This document shows, in pieces, positions 27,273 through 37,391 of a stretch of 64,000 nt of DNA. Origin of the DNA: Pseudomonadota bacterium. Its GTDB lineage: Bacteria > Myxococcota_A > UBA796 > UBA9615. The notes beneath the pieces are model-generated. The model was not told where the DNA came from and did no database searches. It saw only the letters and a program-made list of their open reading frames with translations. The stretch spans positions 1-64,000 of the forward strand of contig JAAESI010000225.1 in NCBI GenBank assembly GCA_024229515.1, given 5' to 3'. Both the position numbers and the translations under genes were made by a program. Numbering within the stretch: position 1 is the first letter of the stretch; every line of letters begins with the position of its first letter.

Positions 27273-28691
27273 CTACCCCAGGCTGTCCGGGGTGCCCCCT
27301 CCCTTGGTGCCGGGAGCCAATCGAACCCACGCCCGAAGGAGCGGCCGACCGGCGCGGGCGAGCAGACCGCGGGCGCGATCAGCGACTGCGTCACCCTCTC
27401 GGGACCCCACCGAGCGCATCCATGCGACGGCTGAGTCGAGGGCAGTCGAAGGGAGGCGCGGCTCCGATCGACCTCGTTGTGCATAAGGCCCCTCGACCAT
27501 GCGCTGCCAGTCCTTGCGGAAGAGGGCGGGACTTCCGGGGTCCACGCGGGTGACCTCCACACCGTCCGGTCGGACGATGCGAACCATCTCCATCGACGCG
27601 TCCAGATCGGCGCGCGATTCCCCCGCGAGGCCAACAAAAACCTGGAGCCCGAGCCCCAGTCCGGCCTCCCGGATCGCGGCCGCGGCGGCGTACACGTCGG
27701 CGGGGCGGTAGCTCCAGTCCAGCGTCTTGAGGAGCTGGTCCGAGCCGGAGGCGGCGTGCAATTCGAGCCGCACGAGCCCGGCTTCGGCCAGGGGGCCGAG
27801 CACGTCGCGGTCCAGGGTGGCGGGGTGGGCGGTCCCCTCGAACTGGATCTGGAGGTCCCGCTTGCGGATTTCGGCGGCGAACTCCCGAAGCCAGTGCGAA
27901 TCGAACAGGAACAGTTCGTCCGCAAAGCGGAATCGGCCGACGTCGAAGTCGCGCGTCAGATCCTCGAGTTCGTCGACCACGTCCTGGGGGGCGCGCCGAC
28001 GGTAGGGGTGGCCGAAGACCGCGCGGGTGCAGAAGCCGCAGTTGGCGGGGCAGCCGCGGCCCGAGCGCACAGCCAGCGTGCGGGGGAGCCCCAGCGCCGC
28101 CCAGCGCTCCAGGTGGATGCGCGTCTGGTCGCCCCCCCGCAGGGGACGGGGCATGCGCGCGATGTCGACCAGCCGGGACTTGCCCGCGCCCTGGCGCACC
28201 GTGCCGTGATCGTCGAGGTACTGCAGCCCGGGGATGCGCCCGAGGAGCTCGGGGGAAGCCCGCCAGTGGGCCGAGCGGAGCGCCCGGACGAGCTCGGAGG
28301 TGGCGTCCTCGCCCTCGTCGCCGACGACGGCATCGGCGCCCGCGCGCAGGTACGGGTTGGGCCGCAGTTGCGCGTCGGGTCCCCCCGCGACGACCACCGC
28401 CCCGGCGTTGCGGGCGAGGCCGACCATGCGCATCGCGGAGTCCCGCGTCGTCGGGTGGGTGAACAGCCAGGTGATGCGCGGACGGAGGCGGGAGACGACG
28501 ACGTCGAAGGAGCGGACGTCCAGCCGGAAGGTGGAGTCCCACAGCTCGACCCGCGCCCCGGTCTCCTGCTCGACCCAGCTCGCCGCCTCCGCCGGGATCA
28601 GCGGCGGCAGCGGGTGCATCGAACCGATCGGGTGCGTGTCCTGCGCCAGCAGGTAGGCGTGCGCGAACAGCACCTCAGGGCGATCGCTCAT
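27273..28691 (-). CDS. radical SAM protein with B12-binding-like N-terminal domain
   Basis: 472 residues. The N-terminal ~150 residues resemble the cobalamin-binding domain of B12 radical-SAM enzymes (VVVAGGPDAQLRPNPYLRAGADAVVGDEGE). The radical-SAM core carries the cluster motif CPANCGFC (Cx3Cx2C) at about residue 220, and a later HAASGSDQLLKTL segment is typical of the TIM barrel. The substrate is unknown; relatives methylate unreactive carbons or modify lipids and pigments. The start ATG overlaps the stop of the upstream membrane-protein gene (ATGA), suggesting coupled translation. Confidence 0.9.
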   Translation of the reverse strand: MSDRPEVLFAHAYLLAQDTHPIGSMHPLPPLIPAEAASWVEQETGARVELWDSTFRLDVRSFDVVVSRLRPRITWLFTHPTTRDSAMRMVGLARNAGAVVVAGGPDAQLRPNPYLRAGADAVVGDEGEDATSELVRALRSAHWRASPELLGRIPGLQYLDDHGTVRQGAGKSRLVDIARMPRPLRGGDQTRIHLERWAALGLPRTLAVRSGRGCPANCGFCTRAVFGHPYRRRAPQDVVDELEDLTRDFDVGRFRFADELFLFDSHWLREFAAEIRKRDLQIQFEGTAHPATLDRDVLGPLAEAGLVRLELHAASGSDQLLKTLDWSYRPADVYAAAAAIREAGLGLGLQVFVGLAGESRADLDASMEMVRIVRPDGVEVTRVDPGSPALFRKDWQRMVEGPYAQRGRSEPRLPSTALDSAVAWMRSVGSREGDAVADRARGLLARAGRPLLRAWVRLAPGTKGGGTPDSLG

Positions 28692-30421
28692 GGCTTCTTC
28701 GGAACCTCCGTCGCCTTCTCGTGCTCCTCGACGTCTCCGGTGGAGCGCCACGGGAACACGGAGCGGATGCGCACCTGGAACAGGCCGCACCGATGGATGC
28801 CGTACAGCGTACCGGACGCCGAGTCGACGATCGCCTGCCGGGGCGGGGGCCCGAGGCGGGCCGAAGCCTGGTGCCAGCTGACCCGGGGATCGACCAGCCA
28901 GATCCGGCCGTCGATGGGCGAGGTCACGTACGCCGCGTCCTGGAGCGCCACGTAGTGGGGGGTACCCGGCCACACGCCGACGCGAACCCGGTCCAGGGGC
29001 GTTCGGATCGCGGCGCTGACCGACACCACGGCCCCGGTCAGGGACGGTCGGCTGCCCCGCACCTCGAGCTGACCGGCGGGTCCCCGGGCGAGCAGGAGCT
29101 GGCGCGGCGACTGGCCGATGCCGGCGGTCCAGGGTCCGACGAGGGAGGACTCCGTGGAGCGGAACCGGACCGATCCGACCGGGCCGGACCGGAGCACGAA
29201 CTCGTCGCCGGCGGTCCCGATGGCGCGCGCCCCCGCATCGGTCACCGCGTCGCCGTTGGCCCGGGCGCGGATCAAAGCACCGTCCCGGCAGACCACCGTG
29301 GCCCCGAGGCCGTCCTTGTCGGCGCTCCCTCCGACGGGATCGCAGTCCACCGCCACTTCGGTCGCGGCGGCGCGCTCCAGCAGGGCCGCGTCCCACCACT
29401 CGACCAGGAGCCGCTCCCCGGAGGAGACCGCCCGGACGATCGGGGCATAGGCCGACGAGGACAGGAGCACCCCGCCGGGGGGGTCGACCGCGACCGACTC
29501 GCTGACGATGCCGGTCGTCGCCAGCCGCTCCAGGCGGGAGCCGCCCTGCCGCAGCAGCACGAGGTACGGGAGGTTTCCGGGCACGACGCCGAGGCTCTGG
29601 ATGTCCGAGTCGCGCGAGAAGTAGTGGATCGAGGGCTGGTCGAAGCTGGCCTCGCAGCGCCATCGCTCGGCCGCCCCCAACCGCAGCGACGCCAGCGCGC
29701 AGACCAGCAGCAGCGCCGGCAGCAGGCGGGCGGGGGCGAGCGTCATGGGGATCGGCCACGCGCCCACGAGCATGCCCAGCGCCGCCGCCGAGCCCCACCA
29801 CGCGTCGCCGCCGAACGCCGCCACCGCGACGACCGCGAGGCCGCCTCCCATGAGGGCGCCGCGAAGGTCCGGGTCCCGGCGCTTGCGCAGCCACGCGGCG
29901 AGCCCCGCGATGAGAAGCACCACCGGAATCTCCCCGCCGAGGACCGGCAGGGCGGCATCGGCCGCGGTCCCCACCGCCGCCAGCACCGCCTCGGGGACTC
30001 CGGGCCCCCAGGGACGGACCACCGCAGCCGCTCCCCAGGCTGCGACGCCGAGCCAGACCGCCCCGCGCCCCGCCTCCGGCCACGCCGACGGCTCGCGCCG
30101 GCGCAGAGCCGCGAGCCCCAGCAGGAGCGCGACCCACGGAAGGGGTCGAACAGCGGCCAGCGCGTGGGCAAGAAGAGCGATCCCACCCCAGACCGCGACA
30201 AATCGATCGACGCCTCGGCTTCGTTCGCCCGCCGCAGCGACGCCGATCACCGCCACGAATCCGAGCGCGCCGAGCATCGCCGGGACCTGCAAAAGGACAG
30301 CGGCGGGCGCTGCGATGAGGTCGAGAAGGGGGTGGGTGGTGCCGAGTCCCCACGACACCAGCAGCGGCGCGGCCAGCAGCCACGCCAAAACGATCTGCCG
30401 GTGCTCGTGCGGCGGGGCCAT
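28688..30421 (-). CDS. polytopic membrane protein with C-terminal beta-propeller-like domain
   Basis: 577 residues. The N-terminal half has roughly seven to nine membrane segments (residues 10-240). The C-terminal ~330 residues are soluble and beta-rich, with weak repeating blades (for example GDEFVLRSGPVGSVRFRS), suggesting an extracytoplasmic propeller or lectin-like domain. No family is recognised. The gene is translationally coupled to the radical-SAM gene and divergent from the PP2C gene across 27 bp. Confidence 0.8.
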   Translation of the reverse strand: MAPPHEHRQIVLAWLLAAPLLVSWGLGTTHPLLDLIAAPAAVLLQVPAMLGALGFVAVIGVAAAGERSRGVDRFVAVWGGIALLAHALAAVRPLPWVALLLGLAALRRREPSAWPEAGRGAVWLGVAAWGAAAVVRPWGPGVPEAVLAAVGTAADAALPVLGGEIPVVLLIAGLAAWLRKRRDPDLRGALMGGGLAVVAVAAFGGDAWWGSAAALGMLVGAWPIPMTLAPARLLPALLLVCALASLRLGAAERWRCEASFDQPSIHYFSRDSDIQSLGVVPGNLPYLVLLRQGGSRLERLATTGIVSESVAVDPPGGVLLSSSAYAPIVRAVSSGERLLVEWWDAALLERAAATEVAVDCDPVGGSADKDGLGATVVCRDGALIRARANGDAVTDAGARAIGTAGDEFVLRSGPVGSVRFRSTESSLVGPWTAGIGQSPRQLLLARGPAGQLEVRGSRPSLTGAVVSVSAAIRTPLDRVRVGVWPGTPHYVALQDAAYVTSPIDGRIWLVDPRVSWHQASARLGPPPRQAIVDSASGTLYGIHRCGLFQVRIRSVFPWRSTGDVEEHEKATEVPKKP

Positions 30422-30431
30422 ACCTCGCGTA

Positions 30432-30437
30432 TATAAT
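30432..30437 (+). promoter_or_regulatory. consensus -10 box TATAAT, likely leaderless PP2C mRNA
   Basis: A perfect TATAAT stands out in very GC-rich sequence, 11 bp before ATG 30449. Transcription would start near 30444, leaving only about 5 leader bases. No Shine-Dalgarno sequence precedes the ATG (CCGGCCCGG). A -35 box is not obvious. Confidence 0.55.
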
Positions 30438-30448
30438 CACCGGCCCGG

Positions 30449-31267
30449 ATGACGAAGAAGACCTCCAACTCAGACAACGGCACGAATCCCGACGCCGAGG
30501 AGACCCACCTCGATGCGGCGGGTGGCCGTCGTTTTGGCGTTGGGGGGCTGACGGATGTCGGCCGCGTTCGCGAGCACAACGAAGACAACTGGCACTGGGA
30601 ACCGCTGGACGGCTCCACTGCGCTGTACGCCGTCGCCGACGGCATGGGCGGTCACGACCGGGGCGAGCTGGCCAGCCAGATCGCGGTCGAGACGCTGTTC
30701 GAGAGCACCCGCGACCTGCTCGGCAAGATCGACAACCGCGAGGTCCTTTCGCTCCGCAAGATGATGCGGGAGTCGTTCCAGACGGCGAACCGAGCGGTCG
30801 TCTCCACCGGCGCCGAGAACGACTCGAACATGGGCACGACCCTGTGCGCGGCGCTCGTGCACGAAGAGACGCACGCGATCATCGGCAACGTCGGCGATTC
30901 GCGGGTCTACCTCATCCGCAACGGTGCGCTCGAGCAGATCAGCCAGGATCACTCGCTGGTCGCCTACCTCGTCGAGCTGGGCGAGCTGAGCGCCGAAGAG
31001 GCGCGCAACCACCCCTCGGGCAACATCCTCGTGCGCTCCATCGGATCGGTGGACGAGGTCGAAATCGACCTCTATCACGTGAAGATGAAGCCCGGTGATC
31101 GCATCATCTTGTGCAGTGACGGCCTGTGGGGCGAGGTCCCCGACGACGAGCTCGAGTCGGTGATGGCCGCAAACGAGAATGCCCAGGACGCCTGCGGGGC
31201 GCTGGTGGACCTGGCCAACGATCATGGCGGCCGGGACAACACCACGCTGGTGGTCGTCAACCTCTGA
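30449..31267 (+). CDS. PP2C-family Ser/Thr protein phosphatase
   Basis: 272 residues with the full PPM/PP2C motif set: REHNEDN, ADGMGGHDRGELAS, GTTL, GNVGDSR, DHSLV, LCSDGLWGEV and GGRDNTT. The metal-binding Asp residues are all present. There is no membrane segment, so it is cytosolic. It is the natural antagonist of the Ser/Thr kinases in this window and is the only phosphatase of this type here. The N-terminal ~30 residues are disordered. A redoxin-fold secreted protein follows after 10 bp. Confidence 0.95.
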   Translation: MTKKTSNSDNGTNPDAEETHLDAAGGRRFGVGGLTDVGRVREHNEDNWHWEPLDGSTALYAVADGMGGHDRGELASQIAVETLFESTRDLLGKIDNREVLSLRKMMRESFQTANRAVVSTGAENDSNMGTTLCAALVHEETHAIIGNVGDSRVYLIRNGALEQISQDHSLVAYLVELGELSAEEARNHPSGNILVRSIGSVDEVEIDLYHVKMKPGDRIILCSDGLWGEVPDDELESVMAANENAQDACGALVDLANDHGGRDNTTLVVVNL

Positions 31268-31277
31268 GGTCGCGCTG

Positions 31278-31847
31278 ATGCATCGACTCCTGACCCCGCT
31301 CGCCCTCATCGCCCTGGCCATCACGCCGGCGTTCGCCCAGCAGGCAGATCCGAGCAAGGTGGCCCGCATCGGCACCATCGCCCCGGCCTTCGCGCTCTAC
31401 GCGTACGAGAAGGACAGCGACGACAAGAAGGAAGCGGTCGAGCTGGACGACTACTGCGGCATGCGCCCCGGCGACACCACCGCGGTGCTCTTGCTCTTCG
31501 TGGACGGCACCAGCATGGACGACCTCCAGCTGGCGCAGAGTTGGTACCGCAAGTTCAGCCGCCAGGGCCTGGAGATCATCGCGGTCTCCCAGGACGGCGA
31601 CCCCGAGTTCCGGTCCGCCGTGCTCAAGGCCAACCTCCGCTTCCCGGTGGTCGACGACCGCCTCGGCATCGTCGCCAAGCGCTACGGCGTGCCCAGCGCG
31701 CCGTTCAGCTTCGTGTTGAATCAGGAGTGCCGGGTCAGCGGGTTCAGCAACAAGACCGCGGTCGCGGACACCGACGGCCTCGCCGCCGCGGTGGAAGCCC
31801 AGGTCAACGGTCAGATCGGCAGCGTCGGCATCTCGTTTGACGACTAG
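31278..31847 (+). CDS. secreted redoxin-fold protein lacking the active-site cysteine
   Basis: 189 residues with a signal peptide ending AFAQQ. The core matches AhpC/TSA or redoxin proteins (IGTIAPAFALYAYEK, TAVLLLFVDGT, GLEIIAVSQDGD, VVDDRLGIVAKRYGVPSAPFSFVLN). Where peroxiredoxins or thioredoxins have Cys (WC..C) this protein reads GTSMDDLQ. The only cysteines are in DDYCGM and QECRV. A redox-inactive binding or scaffold role is inferred. It is probably cotranscribed with the PP2C gene. Confidence 0.85.
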   Translation: MHRLLTPLALIALAITPAFAQQADPSKVARIGTIAPAFALYAYEKDSDDKKEAVELDDYCGMRPGDTTAVLLLFVDGTSMDDLQLAQSWYRKFSRQGLEIIAVSQDGDPEFRSAVLKANLRFPVVDDRLGIVAKRYGVPSAPFSFVLNQECRVSGFSNKTAVADTDGLAAAVEAQVNGQIGSVGISFDD

Positions 31848-31850
31848 CCG

Positions 31851-33503
<1,653 letters not shown>

Positions 33504-33569
33504 CGATCACGTTCCTCCAGGGATGTTGGCGAGTTGTGGAGGTGTGCCTCAACATCTGCACAACAAGTT

Positions 33570-33610
33570 CGGAAGCATCTTCCGATCTAGACTGGTCACT
33601 GCTGTGACCA
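33570..33610. promoter_or_regulatory. two dyad sites, candidate activator binding sites
   Basis: CGGAAG-cat-CTTCCG (33570-33584) and TGGTCAC-tgct-GTGACCA (33593-33610) are perfect inverted repeats. They centre about 114 and 90 bp upstream of the predicted sigma-54 start site near 33691, the distance expected of enhancer sites. The two differ in sequence, so they may bind different proteins. Confidence 0.45.
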
Positions 33611-33664
33611 TGTTGCGGCATCGATTTGTCCACGATTTCGGGCACTTAGCCTTCAGGTCATGAC

Positions 33665-33679
33665 TGGCACCGCGTTTGC
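33665..33679 (+). promoter_or_regulatory. candidate sigma-54 (-24/-12) promoter for the subtilisin-like gene
   Basis: TGGCAC-cgcgt-TTGC matches the -24/-12 consensus, with GG and GC exactly 10 bases apart. It predicts transcription near 33691, two bases before ATG 33693. The divergent gene encodes a sigma-54 activator. Confidence 0.6.
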
Positions 33680-33692
33680 TTCCTCCAAACGC

Positions 33693-35363
33693 ATGATTCG
33701 ACGCTTTGCCCTCGCCTGCGCCTCCGCCCTCCTGATCACCGGCTGCTACACCGCGGACGAACTCCGCGGAATCGACGAGCTGTCCGTCGAAGGCGAGTAC
33801 GTCATCGGCATGTCCGACGCCGCCACGCAGGGAACCATCGAGGAGTACGCCGAGGCTCACGGCTTCGAGGTCATCGAGTCACGCGGCTACGACCGCCTGG
33901 CGGTGCTGGTCGATTCGAACCTGCGCGACCGCAAGGAGGTCCTGGACCTGCTGCACGAGTCCGAGCTCACCGACTACGCCGAGCCGCACTTCATCTACGA
34001 GCCCGTGCGCACGCCGGACGACTACGGCGACTACCTCTGGGGCCTGCACAACACGGGGAACTCCGGCGGCATCGCCGGCGCCGACATGAACGCGTTCGAG
34101 GCGTGGGACGTGAGCACCGGCGGCGGCACGATCATCGCCGTCATCGACACCGGCCTGGACGTCACCCACCCCGACATCGTCCCGAACCTGTGGACCAACC
34201 CGGGCGAGATCGCGGGCAACGGCGTGGACGACGACAACAACGGCTACATCGACGACGTGCACGGCTACGACTTCGTGCACAACGACGGCGATCCCGACGA
34301 CCGCGAGGGGCACGGCACGCACGTGGCAGGCACGGCGGCGGCCAGCGGCGATGACGGCTTCGGCGTCGTCGGTGCGGCGTTCGACGCGAAGATCATGGGG
34401 CTCAAGTTCATGGACCGGGGCGCGGGCGGCTACAGCTCGATGGCCGCGGCCGCGATCCACTACGCGGTGAACCACGGCGCGGACGTCATCAACGCCTCCT
34501 GGGGCGGCTACGGCCAGTCCTCCGCCATCCGCAACGCCATCGCCTACGCCGAGAGCCGCGGGGTGATGTTCGTCGCCGCCTCCGGCAACCAGGGCAACAA
34601 CAACGACGGCTCCGGCATGTACCCGGCCAGCTACACGCTGAACAACATCATCTCCGTGGCCGCCAGCGACCGACGCGACCAGCTCGCCAACTTCTCCAAC
34701 TACGGCGCCTCCTCCGTCGACCTCGCCGCCCCCGGCGTGTCGATCGTCTCCACGGTGCCGGGCGGCGACTGGTCCTACATGGACGGCACGTCGATGGCCT
34801 CGCCCATGGTGGCGGGGGTCGTCGCGCTGATGGTCAGCGCCGATCCGAACGCGTCGCTCAGCGACATCCGCGACGCGCTCCTGAGCTCGACCGAACCTCT
34901 GGCCGGAGGGAGCGACGGCGTCACCACCGGGGGCCGCGTGGACGCCTTTGGCGCGCTCACGTCGCTGCTCGGTGGCGGCGCGCCGGCCCCCGGCAACGAC
35001 GACGATGACGACGAAGAAGACGAGGGCGAGCCCCCGCCGTCCCCCGACGAGTGGACCTACGTGGAGTTCGTGGTCGAGTCCGCCCACCCCTACGCCAACG
35101 ACTTCACCGGGTCGGCCACCATCGAGCCGCCCGAGGGCGCCACGGAGGTGAAGCTGCACTTCGAACGCATCGACGTGGAGGCCAACTACGACTTCGTCCA
35201 GGTCAAGAACGACGAGGGGGTCAAGCTGCAGGAGTGGACCGGCAACGCCGGCGCCGCCAACAGCGACACATTCCGCGTGGACCAGGGGGTCCGACTGCAC
35301 CTGTACACCGACTATTCGGTGACCGGATGGGGCCTGAAGCTCGCTGGCTACAGCTGGCGGTAG
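33693..35363 (+). CDS. subtilisin-like (S8) serine protease lipoprotein with C-terminal CUB-like domain
   Basis: 556 residues. A lipoprotein signal ends LITGC, followed by an inhibitor-I9-like propeptide (about 30-110). The S8 domain has the triad Asp152 (VIDTGLD), His207 (GHGTHVAG) and Ser367 (GTSMASP), and the oxyanion Asn is in ASGNQG. A linker of Asp/Glu residues leads to a ~100-residue beta domain like CUB/PPC (VKLHFERIDVEANYDFVQV). ATG 33693 is chosen because it directly begins the signal peptide and follows the sigma-54 promoter; ATG 33660 would add 11 residues. Neither has a Shine-Dalgarno site. A surface-exposed or periplasmic protease is likely. Confidence 0.92.
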   Translation: MIRRFALACASALLITGCYTADELRGIDELSVEGEYVIGMSDAATQGTIEEYAEAHGFEVIESRGYDRLAVLVDSNLRDRKEVLDLLHESELTDYAEPHFIYEPVRTPDDYGDYLWGLHNTGNSGGIAGADMNAFEAWDVSTGGGTIIAVIDTGLDVTHPDIVPNLWTNPGEIAGNGVDDDNNGYIDDVHGYDFVHNDGDPDDREGHGTHVAGTAAASGDDGFGVVGAAFDAKIMGLKFMDRGAGGYSSMAAAAIHYAVNHGADVINASWGGYGQSSAIRNAIAYAESRGVMFVAASGNQGNNNDGSGMYPASYTLNNIISVAASDRRDQLANFSNYGASSVDLAAPGVSIVSTVPGGDWSYMDGTSMASPMVAGVVALMVSADPNASLSDIRDALLSSTEPLAGGSDGVTTGGRVDAFGALTSLLGGGAPAPGNDDDDDEEDEGEPPPSPDEWTYVEFVVESAHPYANDFTGSATIEPPEGATEVKLHFERIDVEANYDFVQVKNDEGVKLQEWTGNAGAANSDTFRVDQGVRLHLYTDYSVTGWGLKLAGYSWR

Positions 35364-35385
35364 CCGGGCACGGAAGTGCCCGGCT
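35362..35385 (+). other. perfect hairpin overlapping the protease stop codon
   Basis: AGCCGGGCA and TGCCCGGCT form a 9-bp stem with a 6-base loop, beginning inside the TAG stop. No U-run follows, so it may act as an mRNA 3'-end stabiliser or a weak terminator. The remaining 160 bp to the next gene holds no recognisable gene. Confidence 0.5.
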
Positions 35386-35502
35386 GAGATCGCACGGTTC
35401 CTGAAGAGGAAGTCGCCTGCTCCAGTGGCTCTCCGCGCGCCGGGGATATCCAGTCACGGGAGCGCAAGCGGAACACCGACCTCCACGGCGGCCCGCCTCA
35501 CG

Positions 35503-35540
35503 CAACCCGCCCGGTACGCCACGGGCGGGTTGTCTTGCTT
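35503..35540. terminator. likely bidirectional intrinsic terminator
   Basis: An 11-bp perfect stem (CAACCCGCCCG/CGGGCGGGTTG) with an 8-base loop is followed by the T-rich TCTTGCTT. It lies between the ends of the protease gene (+) and the Asp-rich lipoprotein gene (-), so it can serve both. Confidence 0.75.
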
Positions 35541-35546
35541 GGGGCC

Positions 35547-36326
35547 CTAGAAGCGGTCGTCGAAGCGGTCGGACAGGTCGACGTCGTCGTCCCCGCGGCT
35601 CCAGCCGCCATCGTCGTCGGACCGCAGGTCGCTGCAGGTCCACTCCCCGGCGAGGGTCGCGCTGCCGATCTCCTCGCGGGCGAAGAAGCCGGCGACGTCC
35701 CGGCAGACGAAGACCCCGGAGGTGCCGCCGTCATCGACGGTGACCTCGCACACGCCGCCAGAGTCGCTGCCCCAGTGGAAGCGGTAGACCTCGCCTTCGT
35801 CGTCATCGCGCTCGTCGCCCTCGTCGTCGTCCTCGTCGTCCTCGGGGTCGTCATCGTCCTCGCTGGCGCTGTCATCGTCGTCGCCCGCGCTGTCATCGTC
35901 GTCGCCCGCGCTGTCATCGTCGTCGCCCGCGCTGTCGTCGTCGTCTGACTCGTCGTCGTCGTCGTCGTCCTGATCGTCGTCCGCGGGGGTGAAGTTGACC
36001 GTCAGGGCGGACTCCGGCTGGAACTCATCCCGCTCGTAGTCGCCCGGTCCGTCGTAGGCGAGCAGGTTCAACCCAAACTCGAGCCCGTCTCCGATCGATC
36101 GGTCGTAGGCCTTCACGGCGTACGTCGGGCTCCCCAGATCGCCCCCGGAGAGGCAGAGGATCTGGCGGGTCCAGTTCACCTCGTCGTCCCAATCGACGGC
36201 GACTCCGTCGCTGAGCGGCGCGGGGACATCGTCTCCCTGAACGGTGAGCGTGAGCGTGCCCGTCAGCGAGGACGAGCCGCAGCCGACCATCAGGCAGGCA
36301 ACAGAAAGGAGGAGGATTTGCTTCAC
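35547..36326 (-). CDS. Asp-rich repeat lipoprotein
   Basis: 259 residues with a lipoprotein signal ending LMVGC. A ~95-residue beta-rich N-terminal domain is followed by a ~70-residue acidic region made of Asp runs and tandem DDDDSAG units, then a ~70-residue domain with several cysteines (GGVCEVTVDD, VFVCRDV, GEWTCSDL). The DDDDSAG units are encoded by exact 21-bp tandem repeats, and repeat number probably varies. No family is recognised. The acidic region would be strongly Ca2+-binding or act as a spacer on the cell surface. Confidence 0.82.
   Translation of the reverse strand: MKQILLLSVACLMVGCGSSSLTGTLTLTVQGDDVPAPLSDGVAVDWDDEVNWTRQILCLSGGDLGSPTYAVKAYDRSIGDGLEFGLNLLAYDGPGDYERDEFQPESALTVNFTPADDDQDDDDDDESDDDDSAGDDDDSAGDDDDSAGDDDDSASEDDDDPEDDEDDDEGDERDDDEGEVYRFHWGSDSGGVCEVTVDDGGTSGVFVCRDVAGFFAREEIGSATLAGEWTCSDLRSDDDGGWSRGDDDVDLSDRFDDRF
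35868..35930. repeat. three exact 21-bp tandem repeats encoding DDDDSAG
   Basis: Identical 21-bp units occupy 35868-35888, 35889-35909 and 35910-35930, with a diverged fourth copy after them. Identity at synonymous positions indicates recent expansion by slippage or unequal recombination. Unit length keeps the reading frame. Confidence 0.9.
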
Positions 36327-36355
36327 GACCCAAGGTCTACGGTAGCTTTGGGACC

Positions 36356-37369
36356 ATGTCGAGGCTCCCGTTGCTCCTGCTGTTGCTGATCGGGTGCGCC
36401 CCCAAGGCTCCCGTACCGCCCCCCGAGTTCACCGATCCCCAACGCACGCCGACCGGTGACCCGGTCCTGGAGGCGAAGATCGTGGACGCTCATCGGCTCG
36501 CCTCCATGAGCGATACCGACCTCATCGACCTGGAGAAGCGGGCGCGGGGCGAGTACGCCACCGACACCGACATCAGCGACTTCGTGGGCGCCCTCATCGG
36601 ACGCAGCGACAACGGCAAGGCGCTGCAGTTTCTGCACGAACGCGCGATCCGCGCCGCCGACGACCAGGGGAAGATGGCCGACTCGTTGGGCTTCGCGATG
36701 GGGCAGCTGCGGTGGGCGACCTGCGAACGCATGGCGCGGGACTACCTCACCCGACGCCACATCTCGGGCGCGTTCCTCGTCCGCGCGCTCTGCCTCGAGC
36801 GATCGGGCGACCACGCCGCGGCCGTGGAGAACGTACTCGCCGCCGCCGAGGTCACGATCATCGAGCCGGAGTGGATCGCCAAGGTGATCGAGCTGATGGA
36901 ACAGCGCTCCTCGGCCGGGCTGATGCCCCCGGGAGACCAGCGCGTCTACGACGATCTGATGCTCACGGCCAAGCAGATGGATCCGCTGGACCGCCTCTTC
37001 GTGCATCACCTCATGGGCATCTGGCCGGAGGTTCCAATCGGCACGGTCAAGCCCGGCGGCCTCACCGGCAACGACGTCCGGCTCGTGGTCGAGAGCCGGG
37101 CCCGCGGGTACCGCCACTGCTTCGAGCTCGCCAACGCGGATCTGCGGGGCAACAACCGCGCCGCCGGACGGGCCGTCATCGAATTCGAGATCGGATCGCT
37201 GGGGCAGCCGGCGGGACCGCACGCAGTGCTCGAAGACTGGCGGGGTCACCCCGCCGGGCCGCAGATCATCGAGTGCATCGGGAACCAGATGCTCCGGCTC
37301 CGCTTCCCCCGTCCGCGGTACGGCCTGCCTCAGGTCGCCCAACACGAGTTTGCCTTCCGGCCGAACTAG
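36356..37369 (+). CDS. lipoprotein with AgmX/TonB-like C-terminal domain
   Basis: 337 residues with a lipoprotein signal ending LLIGC. A helical middle region (about 45-225) looks TPR-like. The C-terminal ~90 residues (YRHCFELANADLRGN, GRAVIEFEIGSLGQPAG, IIECIGNQMLRLRFPRP) match the AgmX/PglI-type domain with its paired cysteines, common in myxobacterial gliding and envelope proteins. The function is unknown, and attachment to the envelope is inferred. It is the first of a + strand series of lipoprotein genes. Confidence 0.85.
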   Translation: MSRLPLLLLLLIGCAPKAPVPPPEFTDPQRTPTGDPVLEAKIVDAHRLASMSDTDLIDLEKRARGEYATDTDISDFVGALIGRSDNGKALQFLHERAIRAADDQGKMADSLGFAMGQLRWATCERMARDYLTRRHISGAFLVRALCLERSGDHAAAVENVLAAAEVTIIEPEWIAKVIELMEQRSSAGLMPPGDQRVYDDLMLTAKQMDPLDRLFVHHLMGIWPEVPIGTVKPGGLTGNDVRLVVESRARGYRHCFELANADLRGNNRAAGRAVIEFEIGSLGQPAGPHAVLEDWRGHPAGPQIIECIGNQMLRLRFPRPRYGLPQVAQHEFAFRPN

Positions 37370-37391
37370 CAAAGATGAGATTCTCTCGTCG

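Noticed and set aside
27478..28955. Plus-strand open frame opposite the radical SAM gene
   Set aside because: The CxxxCxxC motif and B12-like domain support the minus-strand gene.
35377..35400. GGCTGAGAT resembling the start of a TPP (THI-box) riboswitch
   Set aside because: The ACCTGATC and GGGTAGGGAA-type elements are missing, no thiamin gene follows, and the segment is after a stop codon.
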